The notes: a model not told the origin generated them from the sequence alone. Numbered from the stretch's first letter, positions 1 through 7,906 are shown. The stretch: 64,000 bases of DNA from Frigoriglobus tundricola (GCF_013128195.2 NZ_CP053452.2:3410001-3474000); one strand, 5' to 3'. Translations and numbers: made by a program.

Positions 1-201
1 GACACCGAGCGGGCCGAAATCTGCGCGCTGATGGCACAGATGTCGGACCGGTGCGCCGCGTGCGAGCGGGTGAGCTTCGATCTGAGCAAGAGCAGCGATG
101 AGGAGAAACGCCGGGCGCTCGTGCTGCTCCGACGCGTGTTCGTGACGCACTTCGGTGGTCCCGCCTCTCTACCACACCCATCCGTCGAAGACACCTTCTA
201 G
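1..201 (+). CDS. C-terminal 66 residues of an unidentified protein (5' partial)
   Basis: An open frame runs from the first base to a TAG at 199-201, so the start lies outside the window. The visible part is hydrophilic and helix-prone. It carries a CAAC motif near residues 18-21 and ends in PHPSVEDTF. I do not recognise the family. The uninterrupted frame and the repeat-rich non-coding DNA that begins directly after the stop support a real 3' end, but no function can be assigned. Confidence 0.5.
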   Translation, partial: DTERAEICALMAQMSDRCAACERVSFDLSKSSDEEKRRALVLLRRVFVTHFGGPASLPHPSVEDTF

Positions 202-777
202 CGCAAGTTCTCCACTTTGCAGGGGGCTCCGCCCCCCGCACCCCCCGAAGACAAAAGCACTCCGTTGCATCGGCCTGACGAAGTGGCGTCTCAAAAGCGA
301 GCCGGTGATCAGAGCGGAAAGTGCGGGGCGCCGGCAGTGATGGCCGGTGCCGAAAGGCACGGTGCGGCCGTTCGCTCCGCTTCGGCCCCAAAGTTCATTA
401 TAGCTCGCATTCGCTCGCTGACATGAACTTTGGGGGCCTCCGCTGCGCTCACCACGTGGGGCCAAAACTCGACGCATCGCACGGCCTTGCGGCCGGCTCT
501 TGGACGGGGTGGGGTTCGGGGTTGGCGAGAAGGGTGGTGTGGAGTTCTTCGCCGGCAGGAGGCCGGCGCGTGTTCGCGGCCGGATGCCGCGCCAGTCGCT
601 AGGGAGACTGAGCTTTGTCTTGCAAAGCAAGCGGCACGAAAACGCTGGAAAAACAAGCATTTTCCGCTTGCGCGAGGCACCAAACCTGGTAAAATGTACA
701 CCGGTGATGAAACGATGCCGCCGCAGTGCGCCAACACTGCGGCGGCGGCCAAACCCCTGATTGACGCAGGAGCAGGC

Positions 778-1035
778 ATGAACACTTTAACAGCAGGCGC
801 CGCACGCGCCAAGACAGGCCGCGCACCGGGCCAAGCCCGGACCATTCAGCGGACCTACGAACAGCTCATTCGCGGAGCCCGGCCGCGCCGGGTGTTCTTC
901 TTCAGCACGGAACTGAGCCGCTGCCTGCCGCTGCCGAAGAGGATGGCCCTTCGGCTGGTGCGGCAAGGACATCAGGGGCTGACGGTGCGGGCGGCCGAAC
1001 ACGGCTGCGTGTTCCTTTCCTTCCTGCCCGAGTAA
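778..1035 (+). CDS. Small basic hypothetical protein (85 aa) near the centre of the palindrome
   Basis: The ATG at 778 follows CAGGAGCAGG, a plausible ribosome binding site, and the frame closes at 1033-1035. The product is rich in Arg and Ala, with an N-terminal TIQRTYEQLI segment and a hydrophobic VFFFSTELS patch. It has no clear membrane helix or known domain. It is the only start-plus-binding-site ORF in the 1.4 kb between the first gene and thyA, and it lies across the symmetry centre of the surrounding inverted repeats. It may be a small cargo gene or a chance ORF in GC-rich DNA. Confidence 0.35.
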   Translation: MNTLTAGAARAKTGRAPGQARTIQRTYEQLIRGARPRRVFFFSTELSRCLPLPKRMALRLVRQGHQGLTVRAAEHGCVFLSFLPE

Positions 1036-1317
1036 CCACACCAGAACCAGCACAGCGGCTCGGCCGGCAGGACGCCGGCCCTGCTGCCGGCACGACGACA
1101 GCCCGGAGCGAGGGGACACGGCTTGCCGGACCCCCGCAGCGGCCTGGGACGCCAAGGCCGCGGCATCCGGCCGCGAAGACACGCCGGCCTCCTGCCGGCG
1201 GACCCGCAACCGGTACCGCGCCAGAGCCCACAGCACCCCCACCGCCTTTCTCTTCTCTTCCCACACCCCTCTCAACACTGAGCGAGCGCAGCGCAGGCCC
1301 CCCGAAGGCGAACAAAC

Positions 1318-1405
1318 CGGCTGTCAAGGGCCGGGCCGGCTTTGCGGCCCGGAGCGAGGCTTTGCGGCCCGGAGCGAGGCTTTGCGAGCGGTCCCTTGAC
1401 AGCCG
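1318..1405. repeat. Two 20-base tandem repeats inside a 13-base inverted repeat
   Basis: Units 1341-1360 and 1361-1380 are identical and are followed by a partial third copy. They are enclosed by perfect 13-base arms, CGGCTGTCAAGGG at 1318-1330 and its complement at 1393-1405. The arrangement gives a stem with a repeat-filled loop of about 62 bases. The remaining sequence up to 1666 holds only the outer palindrome arm and the thyA leader. Confidence 0.7.
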
Positions 1406-1666
1406 AGTTAGTTTGGAGCCGAGGGGGCCGAAGCGGAGCGAGCCACCGCAACGTGACCGGAGAGCGTATGCGCCCGGATCAGCGACGGAGACGGCACTTC
1501 GTCAGGCCGATGCAAGTGAAATGCCTTCTGTCTTCGGGGGTGCGGGGGGCGGAGCCCCATGCAGAGCGAATGCAACACTGCGAGCCTTGCCGCGACGAAA
1601 CGACCACTGTAGAAGTGGGACGATAGTGACGACTCAGGGCGTAAGATTCCTTACTGGGAGGCACCG

Positions 1667-2503
1667 ATGAAACAGTATCTTGATCTACTACGCGCCATCC
1701 GCATCAATGGCGTTTGGAAAGAGCAGCGAGCCGTCCGGGCAGACGGAAGCCGCCTCAAATGCCAGAGCCTTTTCGGCGCACAGTGTCGGTACGACCTGAA
1801 AGATGGTTTCCCGCTCGTCACGACAAAGCGGATGCCGTTCCGCGCCGTCGCGGTCGAACTGCTCTGGTTTCTGACTGGTTCAACTAACAACAATGCCCTT
1901 AAAGCTCAAGGCGTCTCGATCTGGGACGAATGGGCCGATCCCGAAACGGGTGACCTCGGACCGATCTACGGAAAGCAGTGGCGTCGGTGGGAAGGCCCGA
2001 ACGGAGAAATGGTTGACCAGATCAGCAACCTCCTCCGGGACATCCGCGCCGTAGTCGCCGATCCCTGGCACTCCGCGGGGCGCCGCTTAATCGTGTCCGC
2101 GTGGAATCCCGTTGATATCCCGAAGGTGAAAGGGCCGTCAGCCTGCCACACGCTTGCTCAGTTTAACGTGACAGACAGCCGGCTCTCGTGTCAGTTGTAC
2201 CAGCGTTCGGCGGACGTATTTCTTGGCGTTCCGTTTAACATCGCGTGCTACGCACTCTTGACGCACTTGCTCGCCAAAGTGACCGGGTTGCAACCAGGGG
2301 AGTTCATCCACACATTCGGCGATGTTCACATCTACGAAAACCACGTCCAACAAGTGGACGAACAGCTCACCCGCGAACCGCGCCTTCTTCCTCGCCTGGA
2401 ACTCGCCGATGAGATTGTTTCGATTGACGGAATCCGGGTTGACCAGATCCGGCTTCACGGTTACGAACCGCACCCCGTTCTCAAGGGAGAAGTCGCCGTC
2501 TAA
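1667..2503 (+). CDS. thyA: Thymidylate synthase
   Basis: This cytoplasmic enzyme converts dUMP to dTMP using methylene-tetrahydrofolate, leaving dihydrofolate. The product is 278 residues, normal for the ThyA family. It shows the N-terminal FPLVTTKRMPFRAVAVELLW block, the active-site Cys160 in PSACHTLAQF, the phosphate-binding QRSADVFLGVPFN stretch and the C-terminal HTFGDVHIYENHVQQ block. GGGAGG lies just upstream of the ATG. folA follows after 13 bases, so the pair probably forms an operon in which FolA recycles the dihydrofolate made by ThyA. GC is lower than in the flanking genes, which hints at transfer with the SIR2/ThiC-like genes downstream. Confidence 0.96.
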   Translation: MKQYLDLLRAIRINGVWKEQRAVRADGSRLKCQSLFGAQCRYDLKDGFPLVTTKRMPFRAVAVELLWFLTGSTNNNALKAQGVSIWDEWADPETGDLGPIYGKQWRRWEGPNGEMVDQISNLLRDIRAVVADPWHSAGRRLIVSAWNPVDIPKVKGPSACHTLAQFNVTDSRLSCQLYQRSADVFLGVPFNIACYALLTHLLAKVTGLQPGEFIHTFGDVHIYENHVQQVDEQLTREPRLLPRLELADEIVSIDGIRVDQIRLHGYEPHPVLKGEVAV

Positions 2504-2516
2504 TGGGAGAGCAAGA

Positions 2517-3083
2517 ATGCTGATTTCGCTCATCGCCGCGATGGACCGAAGCGGCGTGATCGGCAACGAAACCGGTCTTCCCTGGCACCTTCCCAAAGAC
2601 CTCCGTCGGTTCCGCAACCTGACGCGCGGGAAGGCGATTATTCTCGGGCGCAAGACGCTGGAACTGATCGGCCACCCGCTCCCGGAGCGAGCGAACGTTG
2701 TTCTGACGAGGAACTACAATTACACCACCCCAGGCGCACTCGTCGCACACGATGTCGTAGAAGCACTCAGGCTCGCTGAGCAAGAGTCCGTCCGCTTCGG
2801 GGCGTCGGAAATCATGGTGATTGGCGGCGGCGAGGTGTACCACCAACTCCTCCCACGTGCCGACCGGATGTACCTGACCGTGGTCGGCGGAGAACCTTTT
2901 ACAGGAACCGCCAAGTTCCCGCTTTCGCTCCTCCGAGAGTTACCCTTTGCGGTCACCGAACACGCCACCTTTGCGACTGATGAAAAAAATCGCCACCCTC
3001 ATGACTTCCTGATCTTGGACCGTGTGTCCGTGGAGTCGCGCCCGCTCTCGCGCCCTCTCGATTCGCTTCTCGATGTTGCATGA
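2517..3083 (+). CDS. folA: Dihydrofolate reductase
   Basis: This NADPH-dependent enzyme reduces dihydrofolate to tetrahydrofolate. The start at 2517 is chosen because GGGAGA lies just upstream and the protein then begins with the canonical MLISLIAAMDRSGVIGNE. The frame is open further 5', but that extension overlaps thyA. Visible family motifs are LPWHLPKDLRRF, the cofactor-binding GRKTLELIG, and MVIGGGEVYHQLL. At 188 residues it is slightly longer than E. coli FolA, with a Ser/Arg-rich tail after DFLILDR. It sits 13 bases behind thyA in the usual thyA-folA order. Confidence 0.95.
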   Translation: MLISLIAAMDRSGVIGNETGLPWHLPKDLRRFRNLTRGKAIILGRKTLELIGHPLPERANVVLTRNYNYTTPGALVAHDVVEALRLAEQESVRFGASEIMVIGGGEVYHQLLPRADRMYLTVVGGEPFTGTAKFPLSLLRELPFAVTEHATFATDEKNRHPHDFLILDRVSVESRPLSRPLDSLLDVA

Positions 3084-3501
3084 GCTAAAGTGAAACGAAC
3101 GACCGCCACGTCCTGGGAAGCACCTCCGCGACAAGTACGGGCCTCGTTGCCCATGTCTGCTCGCTGTCTAATTTTGTCACCCACGGGTCAATTTCCGTGT
3201 TGGCCGAGACGCATCTCGTACGGGATTGGAAAGTCTTGACCCCTTTAGAGAGCGACATCGAGCGGTTGCGGGGCATGGCTGAAGACACCGAGCAAGAAGG
3301 TCCGGTTGTAGCGACTGCGCGAAGCGGGAGTATAGATACGATCGGGTAAAGTAACTTGCAGAAGGAGCAGGATTTTCGGAAACTCTCGCCAGGAGGGTGT
3401 GCCCAGGAGATTGCCTGGGCGATAGTAATTTAATTAAATCCTGCCCTGACACGAATTAACGTCAACGGGCTCTCAACACCTCAGCCGCATCGCGCCTTCG
3501 T
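3084..3501. other. Gap of 418 bases with a nested hairpin upstream of the SIR2 gene
   Basis: No convincing gene is present. GCAGGATTT at 3368-3376 pairs perfectly with AAATCCTGC at 3436-3444. Inside that pair, GCCCAGG (3401-3407) pairs with CCTGGGC (3414-3420) around a six-base loop. The nested stem ends about 57 bases before the SIR2 start and is followed by an AT-rich stretch. It could be a leader or terminator structure that separates folA from the next operon. The function is inferred only from position. Confidence 0.5.
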
Positions 3502-4893
3502 ATGACCGAAGCCGACCTCATCCGTGAGTTCGCCGCAGCACTGACGAAGGGCACGGGATGCCTCTTTGTTGGATCGGGCGTGTCCGCCGGGTCGGGCTTG
3601 CCTGACTGGAAAGGGGCATTAGCCGACTTAGTCAAAGCACGCCTTTCCATCGATCTCGATCAGGCCGACAATTATCCACTAATTGGCCAGTTTCTTGTAA
3701 ATGAATCCTACGGAAATCGTGGCCCATTGATCAAGAGCCTGAAGGATACGTTTCACCGATTGCTCCGTCAGAACAGCAACCACGCAGCTATCGCGCTGAT
3801 GAATGTCAAGGCGATTTGGACAACCAACTACGACACACTCTTAGAAGGCGCTTTCGCCGGTTCGCACATCACGATTCGCCACACCGACGATAATATTACT
3901 TGGCCTGTTCCTGCTGCCGATATTGAAATAATCAAAATGCACGGGTGTATTGACCGGTCAAATCATGACGATATTATCATAACGCTCGAAGACTACGAAG
4001 ATTACCACATTAATCGACCTGCGACCGTTCAACATTTTCAGCATGAATTGATGAACAAATCCTTCCTGTTCGTAGGCTACTCCTTCCGTGATCCAGATAT
4101 AACCAGCATAATGACAATTGCCAGGAGGCTGAAAGGAGCGGCGACACAGACACACTACATGATAATGAAGCGAGACAACCCAACGCAACAACGGACTAGC
4201 TTGTGGTACAAAGACCTGCTGAGGATCGGGATACATGTGGTGGAGGTTGATGGCTACGACAAGCTACCTCAGATCTTGACCAACATTGCGAAAAAATCGG
4301 TTGGCGACACCGTCTATTTCACGGGCTCTCACGAGGAACAGGCGGATGGTGAACGTGCGTTCTGCGAGGCAGTGGGCAAAGGAGTAGCAGAGATTTACAA
4401 GGACGCTAGAGGGCAGGTACTCGCAGCCCCCATCGTCATGGACGGGCAATCGACGGGGCGGAGCCGATCGATAATATCTGCGTTTACCAACACCATAATC
4501 CATCACCGGCTGGATATTCGTCGCCATATCGACTTCTACACCAACCCGTATGCTCTGAACCCCCACTTATCCGACGACCCGTCCTTGCTCCCTCAGCTCG
4601 AGCTTCTGCGGGCACAGTTGATGAAGAGAACTCAAGTGATCGTGGCGTTCGACGGAAAGATTGGAACAGCTGCGGAGGTGCGACTGGCCCGCAAATACAG
4701 GTGTCACATCCTACCTGTACCGCGTGTCAAGGGCGGATCGGCTTCCGAACTCCTCCGGGATACTGCCATCTTAGGTCGTCTGAATGCCTCCTCCCCTAAG
4801 TACTTGGCGAAGGCCAGAAGGCGAAAACTGACAGCTATTGACGTTGCCGAAGCCGTGCGAGCGCTGTTGGAGTCGCATGTGGAGGACTTATGA
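3502..4893 (+). CDS. SIR2-SLOG (STALD) protein, ThsA-like candidate NADase effector
   Basis: This 463-residue protein has two domains. The N-terminal SIR2 domain (about 1-265) shows GSGVSAGSGLPDW (24-36), TTNYD (107-111), KMHGCID with the expected catalytic His147, and GYSFRDPDI (192-200). The C-terminal part (about 269-420) looks like a SLOG/STALD domain, with FTGSHEE and a VIVAFDGKIGTAAEV segment followed by HILPVPRVKGGSA. The order and length resemble ThsA of Thoeris, where SLOG binds a nucleotide signal and SIR2 degrades NAD. There is no strong ribosome binding site at the ATG. The stop overlaps the next start (ATGA), so the two genes are probably translated together. No TIR gene is nearby. 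NADase activity and a defence role are inferred from the family. Confidence 0.85.
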   Translation: MTEADLIREFAAALTKGTGCLFVGSGVSAGSGLPDWKGALADLVKARLSIDLDQADNYPLIGQFLVNESYGNRGPLIKSLKDTFHRLLRQNSNHAAIALMNVKAIWTTNYDTLLEGAFAGSHITIRHTDDNITWPVPAADIEIIKMHGCIDRSNHDDIIITLEDYEDYHINRPATVQHFQHELMNKSFLFVGYSFRDPDITSIMTIARRLKGAATQTHYMIMKRDNPTQQRTSLWYKDLLRIGIHVVEVDGYDKLPQILTNIAKKSVGDTVYFTGSHEEQADGERAFCEAVGKGVAEIYKDARGQVLAAPIVMDGQSTGRSRSIISAFTNTIIHHRLDIRRHIDFYTNPYALNPHLSDDPSLLPQLELLRAQLMKRTQVIVAFDGKIGTAAEVRLARKYRCHILPVPRVKGGSASELLRDTAILGRLNASSPKYLAKARRRKLTAIDVAEAVRALLESHVEDL

Positions 4894-6008
4894 TCGCTAG
4901 GCTCAAGACGCGGCAGGGGATCGTGGAGGCTGGGCCAGGTTGCCCTACGCGGGTCATGGCCTTGATCGGAATGAATTCCGACGTGGAGCGGGAGAGTCAA
5001 GTCACGAAGATCCACCACTTAACAGCTCTCCCCCAGCATCCCGACGTCATTGCCGACTTGAGTCAACTCCGCACCGGGAATGAATTACTCTGGCCACGTG
5101 TGATCAGGGACACTCCGTGTGTCGCCGCAACGCTACCGATCTATTCTGTCCGAACAACCCACGGACGGGTTGATGCCACGGAACTTCTCGACCGCGCCGT
5201 CGAACAGATCGAGGGAGGTGTCGGCCTTATTACGATTCACCCCACACCGTGCCTCAATCTGCACACCCTGTCACTCTCGCGGACGATCCCTTGTACCTCG
5301 CGGGGTGGCAACATTGTTGCCACGGATCTGGCTTCACGTGGCTGGCGTGGGGAGAACATTTATATGCGGATTCTGCGTGACCTTCTCCCCGTCGCCAAGC
5401 GATACAGGTCAGTGATCAGCATCGGAGCGTCTTATCGATCGGGTACCATTTTCGACAGCTTCGATCAGGTGCAACAGACCGAAATCCGAATGCAAATTGA
5501 CTTGGCGAGGTTGATCGTGTCTGAAGGAGTGGATGTGATCATCGAGTCCCCCGGGCACGCACGCCCGGCGGACATTCGCCGCGTGGCCATTCCCCTCCGT
5601 ACATCCGGATTTCCCATCATGCCCCTCGGTCCGATACCCACAGAGGCCAGTGTGGGACAAGACCACATCTCCGCGGCGATCGGGGCTACGCTCCTCGGCC
5701 TTGAGGGTTGTGCCCACATCCTCGCCGCGGTCACACGCGAGGAGCACACCGGAGGAATTCCCACCCTCACCTCTACACTCGAGGCCGTTGCGGCTGCACA
5801 GGTCGCCGCCCGTATTATTGACCTCGACCGGAACGGCGACGATTCGCTCGATCGAGAGATCGCGTTGCGTCGTTCGGCCGACCGGACGTGTGTATTGGGC
5901 CAGGAAGAGGCCGGATGCTCCAGGTGTGGTTCGACATGTCCGCTTCAACACTATCCGCGACGATCTGGTCCCGACTCTCTTGCCCTTCCGCTCGTTCAGG
6001 ATCAGTAA
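4890..6008 (+). CDS. Divergent ThiC-like radical-SAM protein, translationally coupled to SIR2-SLOG
   Basis: ThiC rearranges aminoimidazole ribotide into the thiamine pyrimidine by radical SAM chemistry. The ThiC order of motifs is recognisable: TLPIY (81-85) for GTVPIY, ITIH (114-117), SRGGN (137-141), ESPGH (219-223), GQDHISAAIG (256-265), REEH (283-286) and a C-terminal cluster Cys343/Cys346/Cys350. It differs from true ThiC. It has 372 residues and lacks most of the N-terminal region. SYRSG (181-185) replaces GLRPG, HPTP replaces HAGV, and the cysteines are spaced CX2CX3C rather than CX2CX4C. The ATG overlaps the SIR2 stop by four bases. A changed product or substrate is likely. Orphan thiamine synthesis is the alternative, but no other thi gene is near. 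Confidence 0.8.
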   Translation: MIARLKTRQGIVEAGPGCPTRVMALIGMNSDVERESQVTKIHHLTALPQHPDVIADLSQLRTGNELLWPRVIRDTPCVAATLPIYSVRTTHGRVDATELLDRAVEQIEGGVGLITIHPTPCLNLHTLSLSRTIPCTSRGGNIVATDLASRGWRGENIYMRILRDLLPVAKRYRSVISIGASYRSGTIFDSFDQVQQTEIRMQIDLARLIVSEGVDVIIESPGHARPADIRRVAIPLRTSGFPIMPLGPIPTEASVGQDHISAAIGATLLGLEGCAHILAAVTREEHTGGIPTLTSTLEAVAAAQVAARIIDLDRNGDDSLDREIALRRSADRTCVLGQEEAGCSRCGSTCPLQHYPRRSGPDSLALPLVQDQ

Positions 6009-6468
6009 CTGAGGGAGAATGTCATCTAGACCAAAATATTACGGCGGCCCGAAAGATCCGCATAAGTGGAGTTGATATCCGTTTGATGCGACTTGGGCCT
6101 TGAAATCCCGGCGTGTGCGCCTCGGCACCGGCCGAAGCGTTGGGCCTCGATAACTACGGCTGCTCTCATTGGACGAAAACTGTGGCACGAGTCCCTTGTT
6201 TTCCGGCATTTCGCCCTGCGTGGCGTTTCTGCACGGGCGTCCAGAAGAGGGCCGAGAATGGGCCGGGCGGTCGTGCGGAGCGTGATCCCGGCTCTCCGGC
6301 AGCGTCCGTGTGCGCGCCGCAACGGCCGCTTTTTCCGCTGATTCGATGTGCTCAACGGTCGAGCGGTTGATTCCCGAAACGCCCAACCACACGGACTCGC
6401 GAAACCTCAATGCGGATCTTTCGTGCCGGTGTAATATTGGCCCAGATCCATACCCGAAAGCCGTTGCT
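6009..6468. other. Intergenic 460 bases, no gene recognised
   Basis: Several frames are open here on both strands, but none has a convincing start signal, recognisable motif or planctomycete-like composition. The stretch lies between the tail of the ThiC-like gene and the 3' end of a convergent gene. I see no clear terminator hairpin. Confidence 0.5.
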
Positions 6469-7110
6469 CTACTCGTTCCCCAGCAGCCCGTCGACCACCC
6501 AGCAGCCCCGAAAATGTTGTTGGCCCGATCGACAGTGGGCCAGAACGAATTGGTGGTCACAGTCTTCATCCGCCAAAGCATCGGCAAGGATCGGAAGGGC
6601 ATCGAACCGGTATTCATCGTATGCTTGGCGCGCGATTCCTACCGTTCGGTCACTTCGCCACCGCGAAAAGTCGATCGGTTCGGCGAAAGGATCTCCGACC
6701 AGATCTCGGAGGATTTCGCACTGAGCACGTCGTTCCTCCCGCCAGATGTCTGGCGGGAACATCGCTCGAACGGAACGTTCGGCCACTGCTTCTTTTGACC
6801 CTTCGCGGGCCGCCCAGTTGGCCTCTTCAACGACGAGTTCTCGGACCTTGCCAATTTGCTGCGGAAGGCGAGCTTCGAGCTCGATCGCCCGTTTCAACGT
6901 CTCACGCAACCTCTCTCGAGTCTCAAGGCCGTCCGCGTAACTTTCCGCAAGCTCGACGATCCGTTTGACATCTGGGCTGGCGAGGTGATCCCAAACCCGA
7001 CGGAAGCAGGCACACCCGAATAGCCTCAGTTTGCGGTCACTGAGACGACTACCGACGAAGTCGAGGAGGATCTCAGGGTCCACACATCTCGCCCAGTCGT
7101 CCAGATTCAT
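6469..7110 (-). CDS. Gemmataceae-type hypothetical family protein (213 aa)
   Basis: The sequence has the architecture of a family strongly expanded in Gemmata-type genomes. It opens with an N-terminal 'W...DPEILLDFV...SDRKLRLFGCACFRRVW' pattern and has a central helical region with EEANWAAREG. It then shows a REERRAQCEILRDLVGDPF block and a C-terminal LPILADALADEDC followed by HFRGCWVVDGLLG. Both ends match the usual boundaries, so the gene looks full length. The family's function is unknown to me. It is transcribed toward the ThiC-like gene. Its composition is closer to the surrounding chromosome than to the SIR2 gene. Confidence 0.8.
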   Translation of the reverse strand: MNLDDWARCVDPEILLDFVGSRLSDRKLRLFGCACFRRVWDHLASPDVKRIVELAESYADGLETRERLRETLKRAIELEARLPQQIGKVRELVVEEANWAAREGSKEAVAERSVRAMFPPDIWREERRAQCEILRDLVGDPFAEPIDFSRWRSDRTVGIARQAYDEYRFDALPILADALADEDCDHQFVLAHCRSGQQHFRGCWVVDGLLGNE

Positions 7111-7749
7111 CTTCGCCCCTTCGCTGTCGAGCCAATTTCACCAAATCCGAACCGTAGGCCGTTCGGGGCGGAATACTGTTCCCAATCGACCCGTTTCCGT
7201 CAACCCGACTTAGCGAGGCGAGCAAGCGAATTGCCGTAACTACCGAAGAACTCTGGTCCGGAGTTGCGTTTTGTCAAAACGAAATCTCCACCGATACCCC
7301 CGGCGGAGGATTGGTCGAGGCTCCGCCTGTCTACCTCTCCAATATATACCGTTACGCCCACGCGCCTCAGAGGAGATTCTGTTGGCGCGCCCACGAAACG
7401 TATGGCACGTGCCACCTTCGAGCGCGGAAGGAATACCGGTGTACGTCATCGGCGGGCCACTGAAGAAGTCGAAGACGCGTCGAGTGTGCGATCCGGAATC
7501 ACCGGTGCCACATGTGTTGCTGGCTCGACGCTTGCACCGGTGGGGAACGAGTAGGCGCGCACTGACCAACCCTCCTTTCCGCCTGATCCCTGCCGTACTC
7601 CATTCCACACACCATTCCACAGTTGGCTGTGGAAGCTCCACAAATCCAGGCATTTTCGCACAACGAATGTTGCACATCGCACAGGACGTGGGTAATCTCA
7701 AAACACTAGAAAACGTAGTCATTCGGAGCGTTTTCGGGGGTAGTTTCCG
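7111..7749. other. Intergenic 639 bases next to the tRNA fragment, no gene recognised
   Basis: Frames stay open on both strands, but none shows a domain or a good start. An integrase would be expected beside an attachment site, and no integrase motif (R..HXXR..Y) was visible here. The stretch may hold decayed mobile DNA. Confidence 0.4.
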
Positions 7750-7796
7750 TTCGCCTTCTAAGCGGGTGGTTTCGGGTTCGAGTCCCGACGGGCGTA
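7750..7796 (+). tRNA. 3' half of tRNA-Arg(TCT), a fragment and candidate attachment site
   Basis: From the anticodon arm onward the fold is intact. The anticodon stem is 7750-7754 with 7762-7766. The loop CTTCTAA carries anticodon TCT at 7757-7759. The T arm is TCGGG/CCCGA (7772-7776, 7784-7788) around TTCGAGT. The acceptor strand is CGGGCGT plus discriminator A. The matching 5' acceptor (ACGCCCG) and a D arm are absent upstream, and two of the five anticodon-stem pairs are G-T. This is the typical footprint left when an integrating element recombines in a tRNA gene. It is not a functional tRNA. Confidence 0.8.
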
Positions 7797-7906
7797 CTGG
7801 AAAACTGTAACGGCCCGGCGGATCACGTCTGGTCGATGGGCAGACAACGATGTGTGGCCCGCTGATCGCGGATCAACAGGCTCGACGCGAGTGGAGCTGT
7901 GAAGGT

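Larger units (their letters stand above)
223..1558. repeat. 1.3 kb imperfect palindrome built from nested inverted repeats
   Basis: Three inverted-repeat pairs share nearly the same centre (about 868-890). The outer arms are 223-292 and 1488-1558 (about 85% identical over 70 bases). The middle arms are 432-452 and 1283-1303 (19 of 21). The inner arms are 551-590 and 1160-1199 (38 of 40). A local hairpin has 13-base arms at 386-398 and 423-435. The outer arm may be a dispersed genomic repeat. Apart from a small ORF near the centre I see no gene between 202 and 1666. It could be an old inverted duplication or a decayed non-autonomous element. Confidence 0.75.

Noticed and set aside
3368-3444. 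Retron msr/msd RNA
   Set aside because: There is a nested stem, but no reverse transcriptase gene is nearby.
3502-6008. Canonical Thoeris (ThsA plus ThsB)
   Set aside because: The first protein is ThsA-like, but the second gene is ThiC-like and no TIR-domain gene is adjacent. I therefore describe a different pairing rather than a Thoeris system.
6026-6617. Genes in the open frames of the gap at 6009-6468
   Set aside because: They overlap on both strands, have no motifs or binding sites, and partly run into the 3' end of the real gene at 6469-7110.
7240-7810. Integrase or other gene in the long open frames next to the tRNA fragment
   Set aside because: Both strands stay open, but no R-H-R-Y or other integrase motif or credible start was seen. 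Part of one frame merely translates the tRNA fragment, a known source of false proteins.
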